Made by a program: the position numbers and the translations under genes. The notes beneath the pieces were generated by a model. The model made no database searches and had not been told where the DNA came from. It saw nothing but the letters and a program-made list of their open reading frames with translations. Positions 1-10,324 of a stretch of 64,000 nt of DNA are shown here, one piece after another. Position 1 is the stretch's first letter; each line of letters begins with the position of its first letter. Source of the DNA: Eretmocerus hayati (Eukaryota > Arthropoda > Insecta > Hymenoptera > Aphelinidae). The stretch spans positions 17,429,268 to 17,493,267 of the forward strand of contig CM056744.1 in NCBI GenBank assembly GCA_029851415.1, given 5' to 3'.

Positions 1-1984
1 TATCGCGAGATATTTTCTGTAATTTTGATGTGAGCAACATGCCCCCATTTCAGGAATAGGCACTCGTTGACTTTTCCGCGAATTTTTTTACATTTGTCAT
101 TTGAATATGCCGGGGAATTCTGGAAGTCCGAAGCGTTGTGAGTTTTGCAAATGTTTTGCAAAGTGATTCGAGTTGATCTGAAAAATCACTGGAATGTTGG
201 AAAGTATCAGGTTTTGGTGTTCAGATAGATCAGGAAACGGATCAGATGGGATCAGAGGGATCAGATGGAATCAGCAAAGGGATCAATTGTTTTGCTGTCA
301 CACGCGTGGTCTAGTGCCGAAGTCATGTGTCGGTGCACCAGTATGAGCATTCGAAAGTCTCAATGCAATCCTGTTGAAAAACTTCAATGACAAGGATGAT
401 TGGATGCAGCTTTTTCACTTGGTCCAATCCTTTAGCCATGATTAGATTACAAGTTGTGAGTCAAATTTGCACTATAGTTTGATAGATCACATCCCAAGCA
501 ATGAGTTACTATGTGAATCATTTTTGAGATGTTGTGAGTTTGATCTCCCAGCCAAGTGATCAAAATTCTCTAAATTGAGTTGGTTTTTAGAGAATTTCAA
601 GCATGAACCTGATAAACAATCGAAATTCATAGCTAATTCGAATAAAGCTATTATTTGGCTCTGGATACATGATCAGCCAATGCCTCACCACAGATCCTAA
701 TAAAATTTTGCATAATCGGCGACTGAATTTGAGCAAGAGTTGAAGCAGTATCGCGTAGTTCAGGAGTAGTTTGAGACACGTAGAATGGGACTTCGACTCT
801 CTATTCATGACATCAAAATTTTCTGGAGTAGGCGTTTCAATGTTAAATGTCAAACGAGACCATTTCAGAAAATGGTATCCCCAAGCCGATTCGAGTACTT
901 TTTTTTTATTTTTGAGATCACATCGATGAGAATTTGACTACAAAGTCTGTGGAGAATCTGTGTCACCAGCAAGTTGATTATGAGCTCGAGTTAGAACGTT
1001 AACACATAGGCGCCTGGTGAGTCCTGCAGAACCCATTAAGAATATGTTGAATTTCATACATCCATATCAATATTTCATGCCTCTCAAGGTTCTATTATCT
1101 TGTTACAGGCCAGACCTGACTATTTTGTATAGTTGTTGAGCTCCATCCAGCGTCTCCAAATTTTCAGACCTCTTTAAGCAAATGGTTCGGCAGAATTTTC
1201 AAACTGGTGAAAATGACTTGTCACTGTACCAACAATATTCAACGTCTTCTGAGTTTTAGATGATTTTTCAGTGGTATAAATACCATTCTCTTAACCAAGA
1301 TTGCTCGTCTAGAATATTCATGAATAACCAAAATTCTGAGAATGTATTTATTAGTTGATAATTCAGATCGTCCTCATCTTCTTGGTATATAAAATTGTGG
1401 GTTTCTTTAACCGATCTGCCTGTCCTCCAAGATCGATCTGGGACAGAAACCTACAAAATTGTGAAAATTCTCAACGTGATGCTTTATATGACGGGACTAA
1501 TAACTGACATATCAGAATATTTTATGAGATTCCACGAGCATTGCGCCTAATCGGAACCTTCAAAGAAGAGGATCAAATTGAGAAACAAAATATTGACCCG
1601 TTTTTAGATGATCTCGGTTTCTATGGGTTAAACCGTAAGTAGCGGAAGAGTAGGAAAATTTTGAAAACCGTGGTCCCGACTGCGTGTTTCAAAAATATCG
1701 AAAACAGGTTTGTTGATGGAATTTTTAGCATGGACCTAATAGAAAACTGTATTCCTACAAAGTTTCCAGTCCTGCTTTTCGATTCCTATTATTCAACCAG
1801 CCTGGATTTAATTATTCCCAGTGACCCAAGAGGACTGCCCCCCGAGAATTTTCATTCTATCGAATTTTTTCGAAGAATGAGGTTGTAGATGAGGTTTCGG
1901 TAGTTGGAGATTCCCAAAAACTAGTAAAAAGACCCAGAATCTCACAAGTCAAAAACAAAATTTATTCTCGAAAATACGGAAAAT
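1..1984. other. Gene-free AT-rich stretch
   Basis: I see no gene here. The frames are broken by stops every few dozen codons, and no splice-site chain with coding character stands out. The opening bases (about 40-75, around AACATGCCCCCATTTCAGG) resemble a segment near 44520-44560 that also reads CTCAGGAATGGGCACTCGT, so a dispersed repeat fragment probably begins before the window. Confidence 0.4.
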
Positions 1985-2539
1985 TTGTTAGGACAAGTGG
2001 GGCTCAAAGGGAGGTCCGTAAAATTTTATGGGGTCATGAGTTCTTGCGATTGCCGTCAATACCATGCTGATCTTTCACCTGAAGTCGAAAATTGCAAGAT
2101 TCAAAGAGTAAACTGGATGCGTGAACTTAGCCACGTCAAACGTGCCAACCCACCTCGACTTCGCCGAAATTCTGAAGTACAGGCATTCCGTAAACGGGCG
2201 TCTGCTAGTGTTCGTGTTCACATTAGGTATGGGTCCGCAGTACGGGTTATGATCTCCAGAGTTCCAATACAAAGCTAAATGATGATTAATGAGACGTGTT
2301 TTGCTGAAAAAACAATATACGTCATAAGATTCAGTGTAGAAGCCTATGGCAACACAACCTGTAGATTTGTTTGTGCCGTGAATCTATCATACACCAACAT
2401 GATCGGAGAGTACTCCCTGAGACCGGGAATTTCAAAAGCTTGCATCACCGTGACATCTGCATTCTGGTTTCAGACTGTTTCACTCTCTGGAACTAAGATG
2501 CAGATCTCGTTTAGTGCTCAGCCATTCAATTTCGTATAG
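1985..2539 (+). other. Unresolved open reading region, no family recognised
   Basis: One plus-strand frame stays open for about 185 codons with a single TAA at 2276-2278, followed at once by ATGATG. The same region is also fairly open on the minus strand. A strong minus-strand donor (complement of ACTTAC at 2571-2576) follows a minus-strand open segment at about 2577-2690, but I could not find an acceptor that keeps the frame. No domain is recognisable in any frame. It could be an exon fragment, a pseudogene or chance; I favour chance or a decayed gene. Confidence 0.15.
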
Positions 2540-3331
2540 ATTTGATAAAAGAAAGAAGTAGAATGAATGAACTTACCCCACAGCCTATTACACTGACGGA
2601 ATATTGAAAAGTATCCATCAGCTTAAACTTGAATGTCGTAATATTCCTCAACACCGTGCAATACGAACCCCGTACAACATCATATGCCATCATTCTGACC
2701 GACGAACTCATAAGAAAAAAAAAAAAAAAATGCAAAGCATACATCGTACGTACGTACACCACACCGCATACGTCCAATGCAAGATGATCGACGAGGGTGA
2801 GTATATGTATCTCTGAGGCTGTGTAAAACTCGGCCTATATATCGGGTCTGCCTATTCCGATATTTTCAATTTAAGCTGGACAAAAGGAGAGCTCGGATGA
2901 GCCGGGGTTCGTTTAATTGTGAAAATGTAGCGTGTGGAGCGGGGTTCGAACGTTTCGCTCTGCTGCACTGGCAAGAAATCGAGTATAAACTTTTGGAATT
3001 ACACTGTAGTGATAAAGGTATGTATGGAATATTGTGTAGGTTGAGAACGCAAACCTGGTCGTTTCGATCATATGCGATAATGTGCTATAATTGGTTTTGT
3101 CAAAGAAAAATATCTTCGAATAATTTTTCGAGTTTTTGAAGAAAGGTTTTGTACTCCATTGACTATTATCTGTACTCCTGAGGAATCATGGATGTTGAGT
3201 AATTAAATTCTGGCTCAAAGAAAGATGAGGAAAACTACTGCTTCAGAATGCAAATTGCCCATCGAGATTGAGACATTGATTAATTCGACGTAATCTTGCA
3301 GTTGAATGAATTAAGATTATATTATCGTTCG
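2540..3331. other. Gene-free stretch with an A-rich run
   Basis: The stretch holds an adenine run at about 2714-2730 and short palindromic ACGTACGTAC next to it. I see no supported gene. Confidence 0.35.
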
Positions 3332-3784
3332 GTTGATTTGATAAGGACAAATTTCATTATACGGCCAATTCTGAACCAATGTTATTCCACGAGACACTCG
3401 AATTCGAATGCAACTCGAAATGGAATTAGACCGTAGAAATATTTTTGATGAAGATGAATGTTGCTGATCGAGAGAAAATTCGATCGATGGCGCTACCATG
3501 GGGAATGATATTGGAACAAGGATCTGCCGAGCCATAGATAGCTCAATGGTATAGAGCATCTTCCCGGCAAGAAAAAGGTTCGATCCTGGATCCAGTTGGA
3601 TTTCTTTCTTGAAATTAACCCTATATTATTTTTTCTCGATCAATAACATCTATCTTCATCAGAAACATCTCTACGATTGAAATTACGATCGAATATTCCA
3701 TTTCGAGTTGCACTCAAAGTCGAGTGTTTCGTGGAATAACATAGGCTCGGAATTGGCTGTATAATGGAACTTATCGTAAACTTG
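3332..3784. repeat. Foldback element with about 150-bp inverted arms
   Basis: The sequence at about 3332-3478 is repeated in reverse complement at about 3632-3784. Both arms carry the blocks ATGTTATTCCACGA, ACACTCGA and GCAACTCGAAATGGAAT, with small indels between them. The loop of about 150 bp contains a tRNA-like unit annotated separately. The layout fits a MITE or foldback element that captured, or was built around, a tRNA-derived sequence. I did not find a clear target-site duplication (TSD), so the outer limits are approximate. Confidence 0.7.
3532..3600 (+). pseudogene. tRNA-like sequence with A and B boxes
   Basis: TAGCTCAATGG at 3539-3549 fits the pol III A box, and GGTTCGATCCT at 3577-3587 fits all but the last base of the B box, at tRNA-like spacing. 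The D stem (GCTC/GAGC) is intact. The anticodon arm is imperfect: a C sits where the invariant U33 should be, and GGC would be the anticodon by position. The acceptor and T stems do not pair. It is therefore a tRNA pseudogene or the head of a tRNA-derived SINE rather than a working tRNA. It lies in the loop of the foldback at 3332-3784. Confidence 0.5.
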
Positions 3785-5740
3785 CAGTTGTTGGTATAAA
3801 ACTCGATCCATAGATGCTCAGCAGTTATCCGAATATTGCTCACATACTCTGAATTTTCTAAGAACGTATACGTAGAAGTTGAAGATGAGCTATGAGAATG
3901 ATTGAGAGTTCATATCAGTAACAGTAAGTGATAAAGGATCTATTGGAATAAATCTTGTTCTAACAAACAGTGTCCAGGAAAACGAGTCGAGATTGATAAA
4001 TGAACGAGATTGATGAAAACCGCACTATCTTCTCGAAGGTGGCTGGTCTCCCAACGGTAGAAATACAGTTTGGCACTTGATTGGATCCTTATGGTTATTA
4101 CACAAACTATTTGCTCATACGGGGTAAGAGTGCCCAATTTACTCGCATTGTTTAATTTGCTCCCTATCAGCATCTCGAATATAGCAGAATTTGCTGAAAA
4201 ATTTTCTCATATCATTTTCAATGTACATACATCAGCTCACACCAGGGATTTTGATGACGAAGTCATCTTATCTCGCGTTGAGTTTTGTGTAGCATGTGGA
4301 CACGAAATATTCGTAACGTGGTTGCGCGCGCAACTCCCTGAGCCGCCAGTGCGTCGTGCGTGCAAGCCATCCTATATGCATGTGCATGCATGAATACCTA
4401 CACAGGCATATTCATAAATCGCGGTTGATCGCAACAGCCGATACAAGCCTTCGGTCAATGCTCGTCAATGTTTGTTTAGTCGATTGTAAGTGAGTGATTA
4501 TTCGAGAAATAATGATTATTGGATGAAATAACGTTCTCTCAGGGAGATGCCTTTAACCGCCGGCTCCGTTATAACCTTTATGACCGGCCAACAGTCAACA
4601 CCATGAACCACGCGATTCTGCTCAGCTGTTGCTCCATTTCAATGTTGTTATTACTGTGATGAGATCATGTTCATCAGTATTTAGAGTGTGGTGGGTCCTA
4701 TGCAACCACGAATGTTATATTCTTAAATTCTCTGCCTGCGGTCTCGCACGTATCTTACCATGATTCAACCAAAGATACATTTCCTGACTCTCAAGTGAGT
4801 CTGTGTTGTGATTAGTGTTCAAGTAGATAACCAGTTGAAAGGGGTTCTACTAAGAAGTGAATGGTCACGTCTTTTTGCAAGCGCTGTGAAGAACGATCAA
4901 ATCTCCAGCGTGCAATCAAGAGTTGTTTTTTGTGCACAAAGATACTGAGCAGTAGTCCAGTTCTTCAAGTTATTAACCACAAACTAAGTGATGCATGCTA
5001 TTTCATGAGGCACTGTTCGCCTCTTGATCTGTCATTGTCATCAAACTCTCTCTTCATTGTCAATCTGGGTTCAAAACTCCAAATGAATGACAGGATGGAT
5101 TACATTCATTTCAATGAGTCACAGTGGTTCCATGCGTTAGGTTTGCTTGTTCAATTACCCCTTCAAAGTACTTTCTGTCACCACTATCTGATGCTGCAAA
5201 ATTAAAGTATCTCTTTCAACTGCATTTCATGACTACAACTAATCAGGCGTACCAGATTTGCGTGAGCATCTTACACTGGACACAAGATTCCACTTAATTC
5301 TCTTGAGACTTCACTGATTCAGCAATATGATCATTCGTGCTTGAGCTTTGGCATGTAATGTATCACTTAATGTTAACGGATAGCATGTAATGTATCCTAA
5401 TAATATATTTATATATTCTCTCATGTCTCCATACCCTAAAGATCGAGGTGTAACACTCTTCTAAGTATGACCTGACAATAGCTTGTGTATCAATTCCGAA
5501 ATACCGATAAGCTTTACATGACATGAGGATAATTCATTTCTGATCGACCATAGATAACTGGTTTATTCCACACTCATCCGTTTGTATCTTGAAACACTTA
5601 GCAAAAGTAGATACTAAAGGAACCTTTTAGAATATCTCAAGGTTTTGGCTGATATCAAAATTCTTTACTCATGATCTATCTCAATCAATTGAGAGCAAAC
5701 TAAAAGTGAGAAAATGAAATGATTTTCAGAAGTTATTTAA
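3785..5740. other. Gene-free stretch
   Basis: There are scattered open frames, the longest 114 codons at 4861-5205 plus, without a recognisable domain, signal peptide or splice context. A patch at about 4315-4400 is rich in alternating GC and TGCATG words. I see no supported gene. Confidence 0.35.
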
Positions 5741-5749
5741 AAATAGTAT

Positions 5750-6145
5750 ATTACGCAACAAGTGCGAGGAGGTCAATTTCCGCACAAGCTGCCAAACGAG
5801 TGCGAGAAGTTAATATTCACGCACACTTTAGAACTTCTCGCACAGTCAGAAGAACAGACAGAAGAAACGCGAAGCGAGCGTGCGTAAATATGTACTTCTG
5901 GGTGTGCGAGAAGTTTCGAACTGTGCGTGAATGAAAATGCATTGGAGTGAGAAGTTACATTCACGCACACTTCACCAGTGCGTAAATGTAAAACTGTGCG
6001 AGAAGTCATTCACGCATTACTTCTCGCACTGTAAATGATGAAGAGAAGTCTCATTTTTTTACAACTTCGCACACACAGTTGCGAAAAATAGTATACGCAA
6101 ACGTGCGAGAAGTTTCCGCACACGTTGCCAACTTGGGTGGGTCCC
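5750..6145. repeat. Cluster of GTGCGAGAAGT hairpin motifs
   Basis: The decamer-like words GTGCGAGAAGT and ACTTCTCGCAC occur about seven times in both orientations, interleaved with CATTCACGCAC-type words. The two ends resemble each other as a direct repeat: ACGCAACAAGTGCGAGGAGG near 5754 and ACGCAAACGTGCGAGAAG near 6095, each followed by CCGCACA and GTTGCCAA or GCTGCCAA. Transcripts would fold into many small hairpins. The open frames here are products of the repeated words. Confidence 0.6.
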
Positions 6146-6310
6146 GCATTTTATTAGCTTTTAGTGTGCACCCAATGACGTAGACATGTCTAATGGCTTA
6201 TGTAGCAATCTTTTACCGTAGAGTGTGACTCTGAAAACATCTGTGCAAGCCAGTTTCGGAGTAGATTTTGATTTCGACGAGCCAGCGCGAAATTCCCGGT
6301 CTAATTCCAA

Positions 6311-6586
6311 TTTTTAGCACTAGGTGCCCTTTAGCCTATCTTTACGCACGCTTAGCGTGAAGCGAAAGTAGCACGTTACGGCACGGTCAATGGCCGCCGT
6401 TGCCGTGGAATTGACTTTATCAGAGATGTTTCACTGGCTGATTTCAAACGTCAAAATCACTGGCATGAAAATCGTTATGCAAAATTATAACGAAAAACAT
6501 ATCTAAAAGCTCCTGTCGATCGAAAAGAAGCTCCAGGAAGCGAGTAAACACCGAGTGATTTGCACAGGTTAGTCGCCTATTCTCTG
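6311..6586 (+). repeat. Dispersed repeat R, uninterrupted copy
   Basis: This block, from TTTTTAGCACTAGGTGCC to TTAGTCGCCTATTCT, is matched in reverse complement at about 33700-34290. There the repeat is split by a 321-bp MITE. The unsplit target reads CGA at 6552-6554 here, which is TCG on the other strand. No TIR or coding function is evident. Confidence 0.8.
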
Positions 6587-6589
6587 TCC

Positions 6590-7337
6590 GGTCTCCGGTG
6601 GACCTTTTGTTGGTCCGTAGGGCTCCAGCGAGGTGAGTACACCAATGTGTAGAGGGTATTTTCCTGAAAATTTTCAGCCCTAGGTGGGCATTGTGCGTTC
6701 GTTCAAACCAGAGCTATGAATTTTTTAAATAATTAGTTTTAAGGTCGTATATGTCCGTCGTGCTCCAGTGCCCACCATATGTTTATTCCATATTTGGGAG
6801 CTTTTTCAGCGTAGATTCAAATGACCCCCCCCCCCCCTCATTCACTTTTTTTTCAAAAGTAAAACTAGGCGAGTATGAGGTTTAGAAAAGAACCATTCGT
6901 CTCCAGTACATCAAAACTTCAAATTTTATACGACATGGTTTAAACTCTTGGAAGGAATGAGATCTAAAAAAACCATGTCGAGTATTCTTCGAGCCGATTT
7001 GTCACGATCAACATATCATCACTGATAGAGACTAGAGCCACTTTCCTCCAATCAAATCTTTCTTTCAATTCATCCTCATGGTGGTGGTTTGACAATTTCT
7101 TACTAGCTAATTGTCGCTGAAATGACCCGAAGTTTAGGTGATAGATAGGCACAGCGCCTCGCTCGATTTTTCGTCTGCTCATACTCGCCAGCGAGGCGCT
7201 ACCGCGCCTCTTGATAACGTTGAGGTGGGCATTCTAGGCCTGTTCAAAGTTGGAAAATTTGGGGGTAAAGGGTCGATTTTTGTTGAAAAAGGGGTAAAAT
7301 GACGATTTTCCGCCAAAAACTCAAGAACAATGTGATT
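6590..7337. other. Gene-free stretch with small inverted words
   Basis: An inverted pair CGACATGGTTT (about 6931) and AAACCATGTCG (about 6971) frames a short hairpin. GGCGAGTATGAG near 6870 recurs as its reverse complement near 7179, and AGGTGGGCATT occurs twice (about 6683 and 7220). It looks like a degraded MITE. I see no gene. Confidence 0.35.
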
Positions 7338-7637
7338 AATCGAAATTTTAAAGGAATACTTTCTTGTTTATCTTTCTGAGATCTTTCAATTCGTATTCAA
7401 GGGTTTTTCTCAGAATTCTGGCCTTGCAAAATGTGGAAACGCTAGTTTCAAACCTATCTTGGTGTGTAACTCGAGAATCATGCGCTCAATCGAAATTTTA
7501 CAAGAATACCTTTTTGTTTATCTTTTTGAGATCTTTAGATTCGTATCCGGATGTTTTTTCTCACTATACAAGTGAGAGACTGAAATGGTATCGGAAGGTA
7601 ATCACGACTAGAGAAGCTTTCATCAATATGCGTTGTA
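7338..7637 (+). repeat. Two diverged tandem copies, period 150 bp
   Basis: AATCGAAATTTTA starts at 7338 and again at 7488. After each, about 80 bases stay alike (AGGAATAC or AGAATACC, then TTGTTTATCTTT, then GAGATCTTT). The second half of each unit has diverged. It is an old duplication with no coding function visible. Confidence 0.55.
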
Positions 7638-8155
7638 TATGTATTCGACGCATGTCAGTAAAAACAGAATATCGATATTAGATCTTGAAGAATAACTTGC
7701 CCTTGGGCTCGTTGATTTAAATGATGTAAAAGGTCGAATTATCGAGAGGCAAAGTACATCTGCAGTTCCTAAGCGGAATGATACGTGGTATACTCAGGAA
7801 CCGAGAGAAACCGCAAGACTCAATCGGAAAAGTTTTGTAGCATTTTACAAGTATATGAGAAAGTTGCAGTATGATCTTCAAAGTTCAAAAAACTAGCCCC
7901 ATTACTGTTTGGATTGTTGTAATGAAACCGATTGAAACGTACAATTAAACATTAGCACGGTGCAGATAATATACTGTTGCTATGACATACTGTACATAGC
8001 GCTATGCAGGATCTCTATTATACACACATGCAAACTGTACAGATTTTGAACTTCAAGTCGAATTGTACATATACAAATCTTAATATTTCACTCCACGGCT
8101 GCTCAATTGGATGTATTAATCATCCACATAATTTCCCTATATACTAGAGAAATTT

Positions 8156-8183
8156 TTTTGGGACCCACCCGTGGGTCCCAAAA
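8156..8183. repeat. Perfect 13-bp-arm palindrome
   Basis: The arms TTTTGGGACCCAC and GTGGGTCCCAAAA are separated by CC. A related hairpin built on GGGTCCCAT/ATGGGACCC lies at 9543-9562. The two flank the peptide gene at 8694-9243. Whether that is meaningful is unknown. Confidence 0.7.
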
Positions 8184-8591
8184 CAATTCTTGGTAATTAT
8201 GTAAATAGATGTCAAATATACGACTTTCCACGAGGTTTGATGAGTTCTCTAGCATTATGGGGCGGAATCGCAATTTCCGCCTTCGCAGAGCGTTTAAAGG
8301 CCTTGGAACAAACTTTAAAAAAAGTTGAAGTTAAGTTGAAGTACGGTGAAAAGAATTGAAATGATCTGAAATTCTGAGTAAAATGAAAACAATGGGGGAA
8401 AATCTTATTACATATTTACCTTAATATGACGTCACTTCGATTGAACTTCTTCAATTCGTTAGTATTCTCTACGTTCAATCATGGTTCCATGACATGTTCG
8501 GGATTTTATTAGAATCAAATAATGATAAACATTTCAATGATAATAGGAGGTCTGGAACAAAAAGTTCACTATTTGAACACCTGGCTTCTGA

Positions 8592-8597
8592 TCAGTT
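8592..8597 (+). promoter_or_regulatory. Possible arthropod initiator (TCAGTT)
   Basis: TCAGTT matches the arthropod initiator consensus (TCAKTY) and lies about 100 bp before the start codon of the peptide gene. A convincing TATA box is missing; CAAAAAG at about 8558-8564 is the only AT-rich word near -30. Support is by position and motif only. Confidence 0.25.
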
Positions 8598-8693
8598 GAG
8601 CTGGTGGTGATCCAAATTCCTAATCTTTTGAATTCATTGAAGCTCAGTCTTGATCCAAATTACCACTTACATACACCTTACTACTTCGAAATC

Positions 8694-9243
8694 ATGAAAC
8701 TTGTACTCATCTTTTCTGTTGTATTACTGACTGCCCAGGTTTATGCAGGATTGCCAGATGACGGTAACCACCGCTTATGCATCATCGGCTAATTTACATT
8801 TTAAACTTCCTAAGATTCCAAAAAATTGTGAAGATTTTGAGGAATTCCCGAATCAATTCAGCTCATTCCAATTTCGATTGTGATTAGAAGTTCACGTTGA
8901 TCTGTCGATTCCAAAATTATTCTCTACGAAGATTTTCTCATCGAGTTCATAACTATTGGCTCAGTTGGAAGTTATCCCACTCTCAAAATCAACACATACA
9001 ATCATAGAATATCTTCCAAATGGTATAATCACCGATGATACTTTGGTTAATCAATTTTCTTTCAATTGCAGAAAGCCCTACACCCGCAACTGCTTTGATA
9101 ACAAGTAAGTAGATATCAGTCATAATAATCCAGGAATCATATACCTCACACTTGCAGAATATTGCTTTTGTGTAGGAACTGTAAGGCTTCGCAAATATTT
9201 TCAAGATAACGAATTGTACAGAAATGGATATTTTAGTTCATAG
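8694..9243 (+). CDS. Small secreted peptide gene, three exons
   Basis: I do not recognise the family. The model has exons 8694-8763, 9072-9104 and 9158-9243. The start at 8694 gives a textbook signal peptide (MKLVLIFSVVLL, then TAQVYA) with likely cleavage after the YA pair. Intron 1 (8764-9071) begins GTAACC and ends TTTCAATTGCAG. The 33-bp exon 2 ends CAA|GTAAGT. Intron 2 is only 53 bp and ends CACTTGCAG. Both introns are phase 1 and the frame runs through without a stop, giving about 62 residues. After the signal comes an acidic, Ser/Thr/Pro-rich pro-like stretch (SPTPATALIT), then a C-F-C motif and a basic, tyrosine-rich tail. A donor-like GTAAGG at 9181 allows another ending (separate entry). 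The small size, signal peptide and late Cys-x-Cys suggest a secreted or venom-gland-type peptide, but nothing proves that role. There is no obvious AATAAA just after the stop; the nearest seen is near 9741. Splice sites are seen; expression is inference. Confidence 0.5.
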
Positions 9244-9421
9244 AAAATATTCGTATCGCTCGGAAACATTTCCAATTAGCCCAAAATTAACACGATCGCT
9301 GCGGAGCTGTTTTTTTGTAATTTTATTTTGGTCATGAACTGGACCATCGTAATTTGGTAGAAACTCCTATATAGACTTAGACTCTTTCTAGGCTCATTGT
9401 CTATGCGCTACGGTTAAGTAA
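9158..9421 (+). CDS. Alternative 3' end of the peptide gene
   Basis: Instead of reading through 9181, exon 3 could end at 9180 (donor GTAAGG). It could then join an exon at 9392-9421 after the acceptor GACTCTTTCTAG. The junction is phase 0 and the last exon encodes ten codons including TAA. The predicted mature tail then carries two Cys-x-Cys motifs close together (C-F-C and C-L-C), which fits a small disulfide-rich peptide better than the read-through form. The donor is weaker because of the CT before GT. The forms could be alternative, or only one may be real. Confidence 0.35.
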
Positions 9422-9449
9422 ACCACCACGATAGATTTTTTTTTGGAGA

Positions 9450-9540
9450 ATTTTCCGAACAAATCTGAGTCGGCAAAGATTGCAAAATGAAAAATTTTCC
9501 GAACAAACCTGAGTCGGCAAAAATTGCAAAATGAAAAATT
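9450..9540 (+). repeat. Two tandem copies of a 44-bp unit
   Basis: ATTTTCCGAACAAA begins at 9450 and 9494, and each copy continues CCTGAGTCGGCAAA or TCTGAGTCGGCAAA and TTGCAAAATG with two or three differences. It is a recent local duplication just after the peptide gene. Confidence 0.8.
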
Positions 9541-9562
9541 ATGGGTCCCATTGATGGGACCC

Positions 9563-10047
9563 GTCCCAGCAAATTTGTTAGGAATCAGTCCCTTTACCAC
9601 AGAAGCCCGCAATCGTGTTCGTTAGTCAAAATCTTGCAGCATTTGGAAATCATTTTCGAAGTGTGAGTGTCATTTCGAAAAGAGAATAACTCCAGAAAAA
9701 AGATCTAAAATCATGAGAAGTCGCTTCACACGGGGAATAAAATTACGGGATATGCAGAGATCAAATACAGGCAAATAATCACTTATAAAATATTCTTCGT
9801 CCTAAAATGATAGTCTACTCGGGGGTATTATTTGAGGCTCAAACAAACTTGAAGGTTTGGATCAATAATCCATTCTTTTGAGAATGAACCCGCGAAGCCA
9901 TGAGAACGAGAAGAACATCTGAGACAATTCTGAGGAATGTAGAATCACCTAAAATAAGAGCTCCTTCATGAATTTAATGTTACAGTATGAGTAAGAGCCG
10001 AAATGAATTTTTTAGATATGTACTTCCATAAACTGCGCCCGAGAATT
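9563..10047. other. Gene-free stretch
   Basis: The hairpin GGGTCCCAT/ATGGGACCC (9543-9562) sits at the left edge. I see no gene. AATAAA at about 9741 could serve as a poly(A) signal for the plus strand. Confidence 0.3.
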
Positions 10048-10319
10048 GGTGCGTCCACAAATATGCATATGCATGCATATGCAGTGCACAATGCGCATAT
10101 GCACTTCACAGCTTGCTTATGTGCAGCTCATCAAATTTTAGGCGAAACCTGGCGGGACTGGTCGAGTTCTGGTTTGGATCAGACGGTAACGGAGCAAAGA
10201 CATAAACCGATTCAAATCAGAAATTCTCTGATGCGAGGCCTTTCATCTTTGCTAGAGTTCGATGAGCTGCACATGTGCACGTGTGCACTGCATATACTTA
10301 CATCATTTGTGGACACACC
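10048..10319. mobile_element. MITE-like element with GGTGYGTCCACAAAT ends
   Basis: GGTGCGTCCACAAAT at the left end is matched by its inverted form ATTTGTGGACACACC at the right end. Just inside, TATGCAGTGCAC and GTGCACTGCATA form a second inverted block. The left arm is rich in ATGCATATGCAT words. No transposase is present, so it would be non-autonomous. The flanking TT on both sides is the only candidate TSD. The 107-codon frame through it is not a gene. Confidence 0.55.
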
Positions 10320-10324
10320 TTAGG

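Noticed and set aside
3532..3600. Functional tRNA gene
   Set aside because: Acceptor and T stems do not pair and U33 is missing.
4861..5205. 114-codon plus-strand frame
   Set aside because: No domain, signal peptide, splice context or codon pattern; length is possible by chance in 64 kb.
8171..8359. 62-codon frame ending in a Lys/Glu-rich stretch
   Set aside because: Starts inside a palindrome and has no splice or promoter support; helical composition alone is weak.
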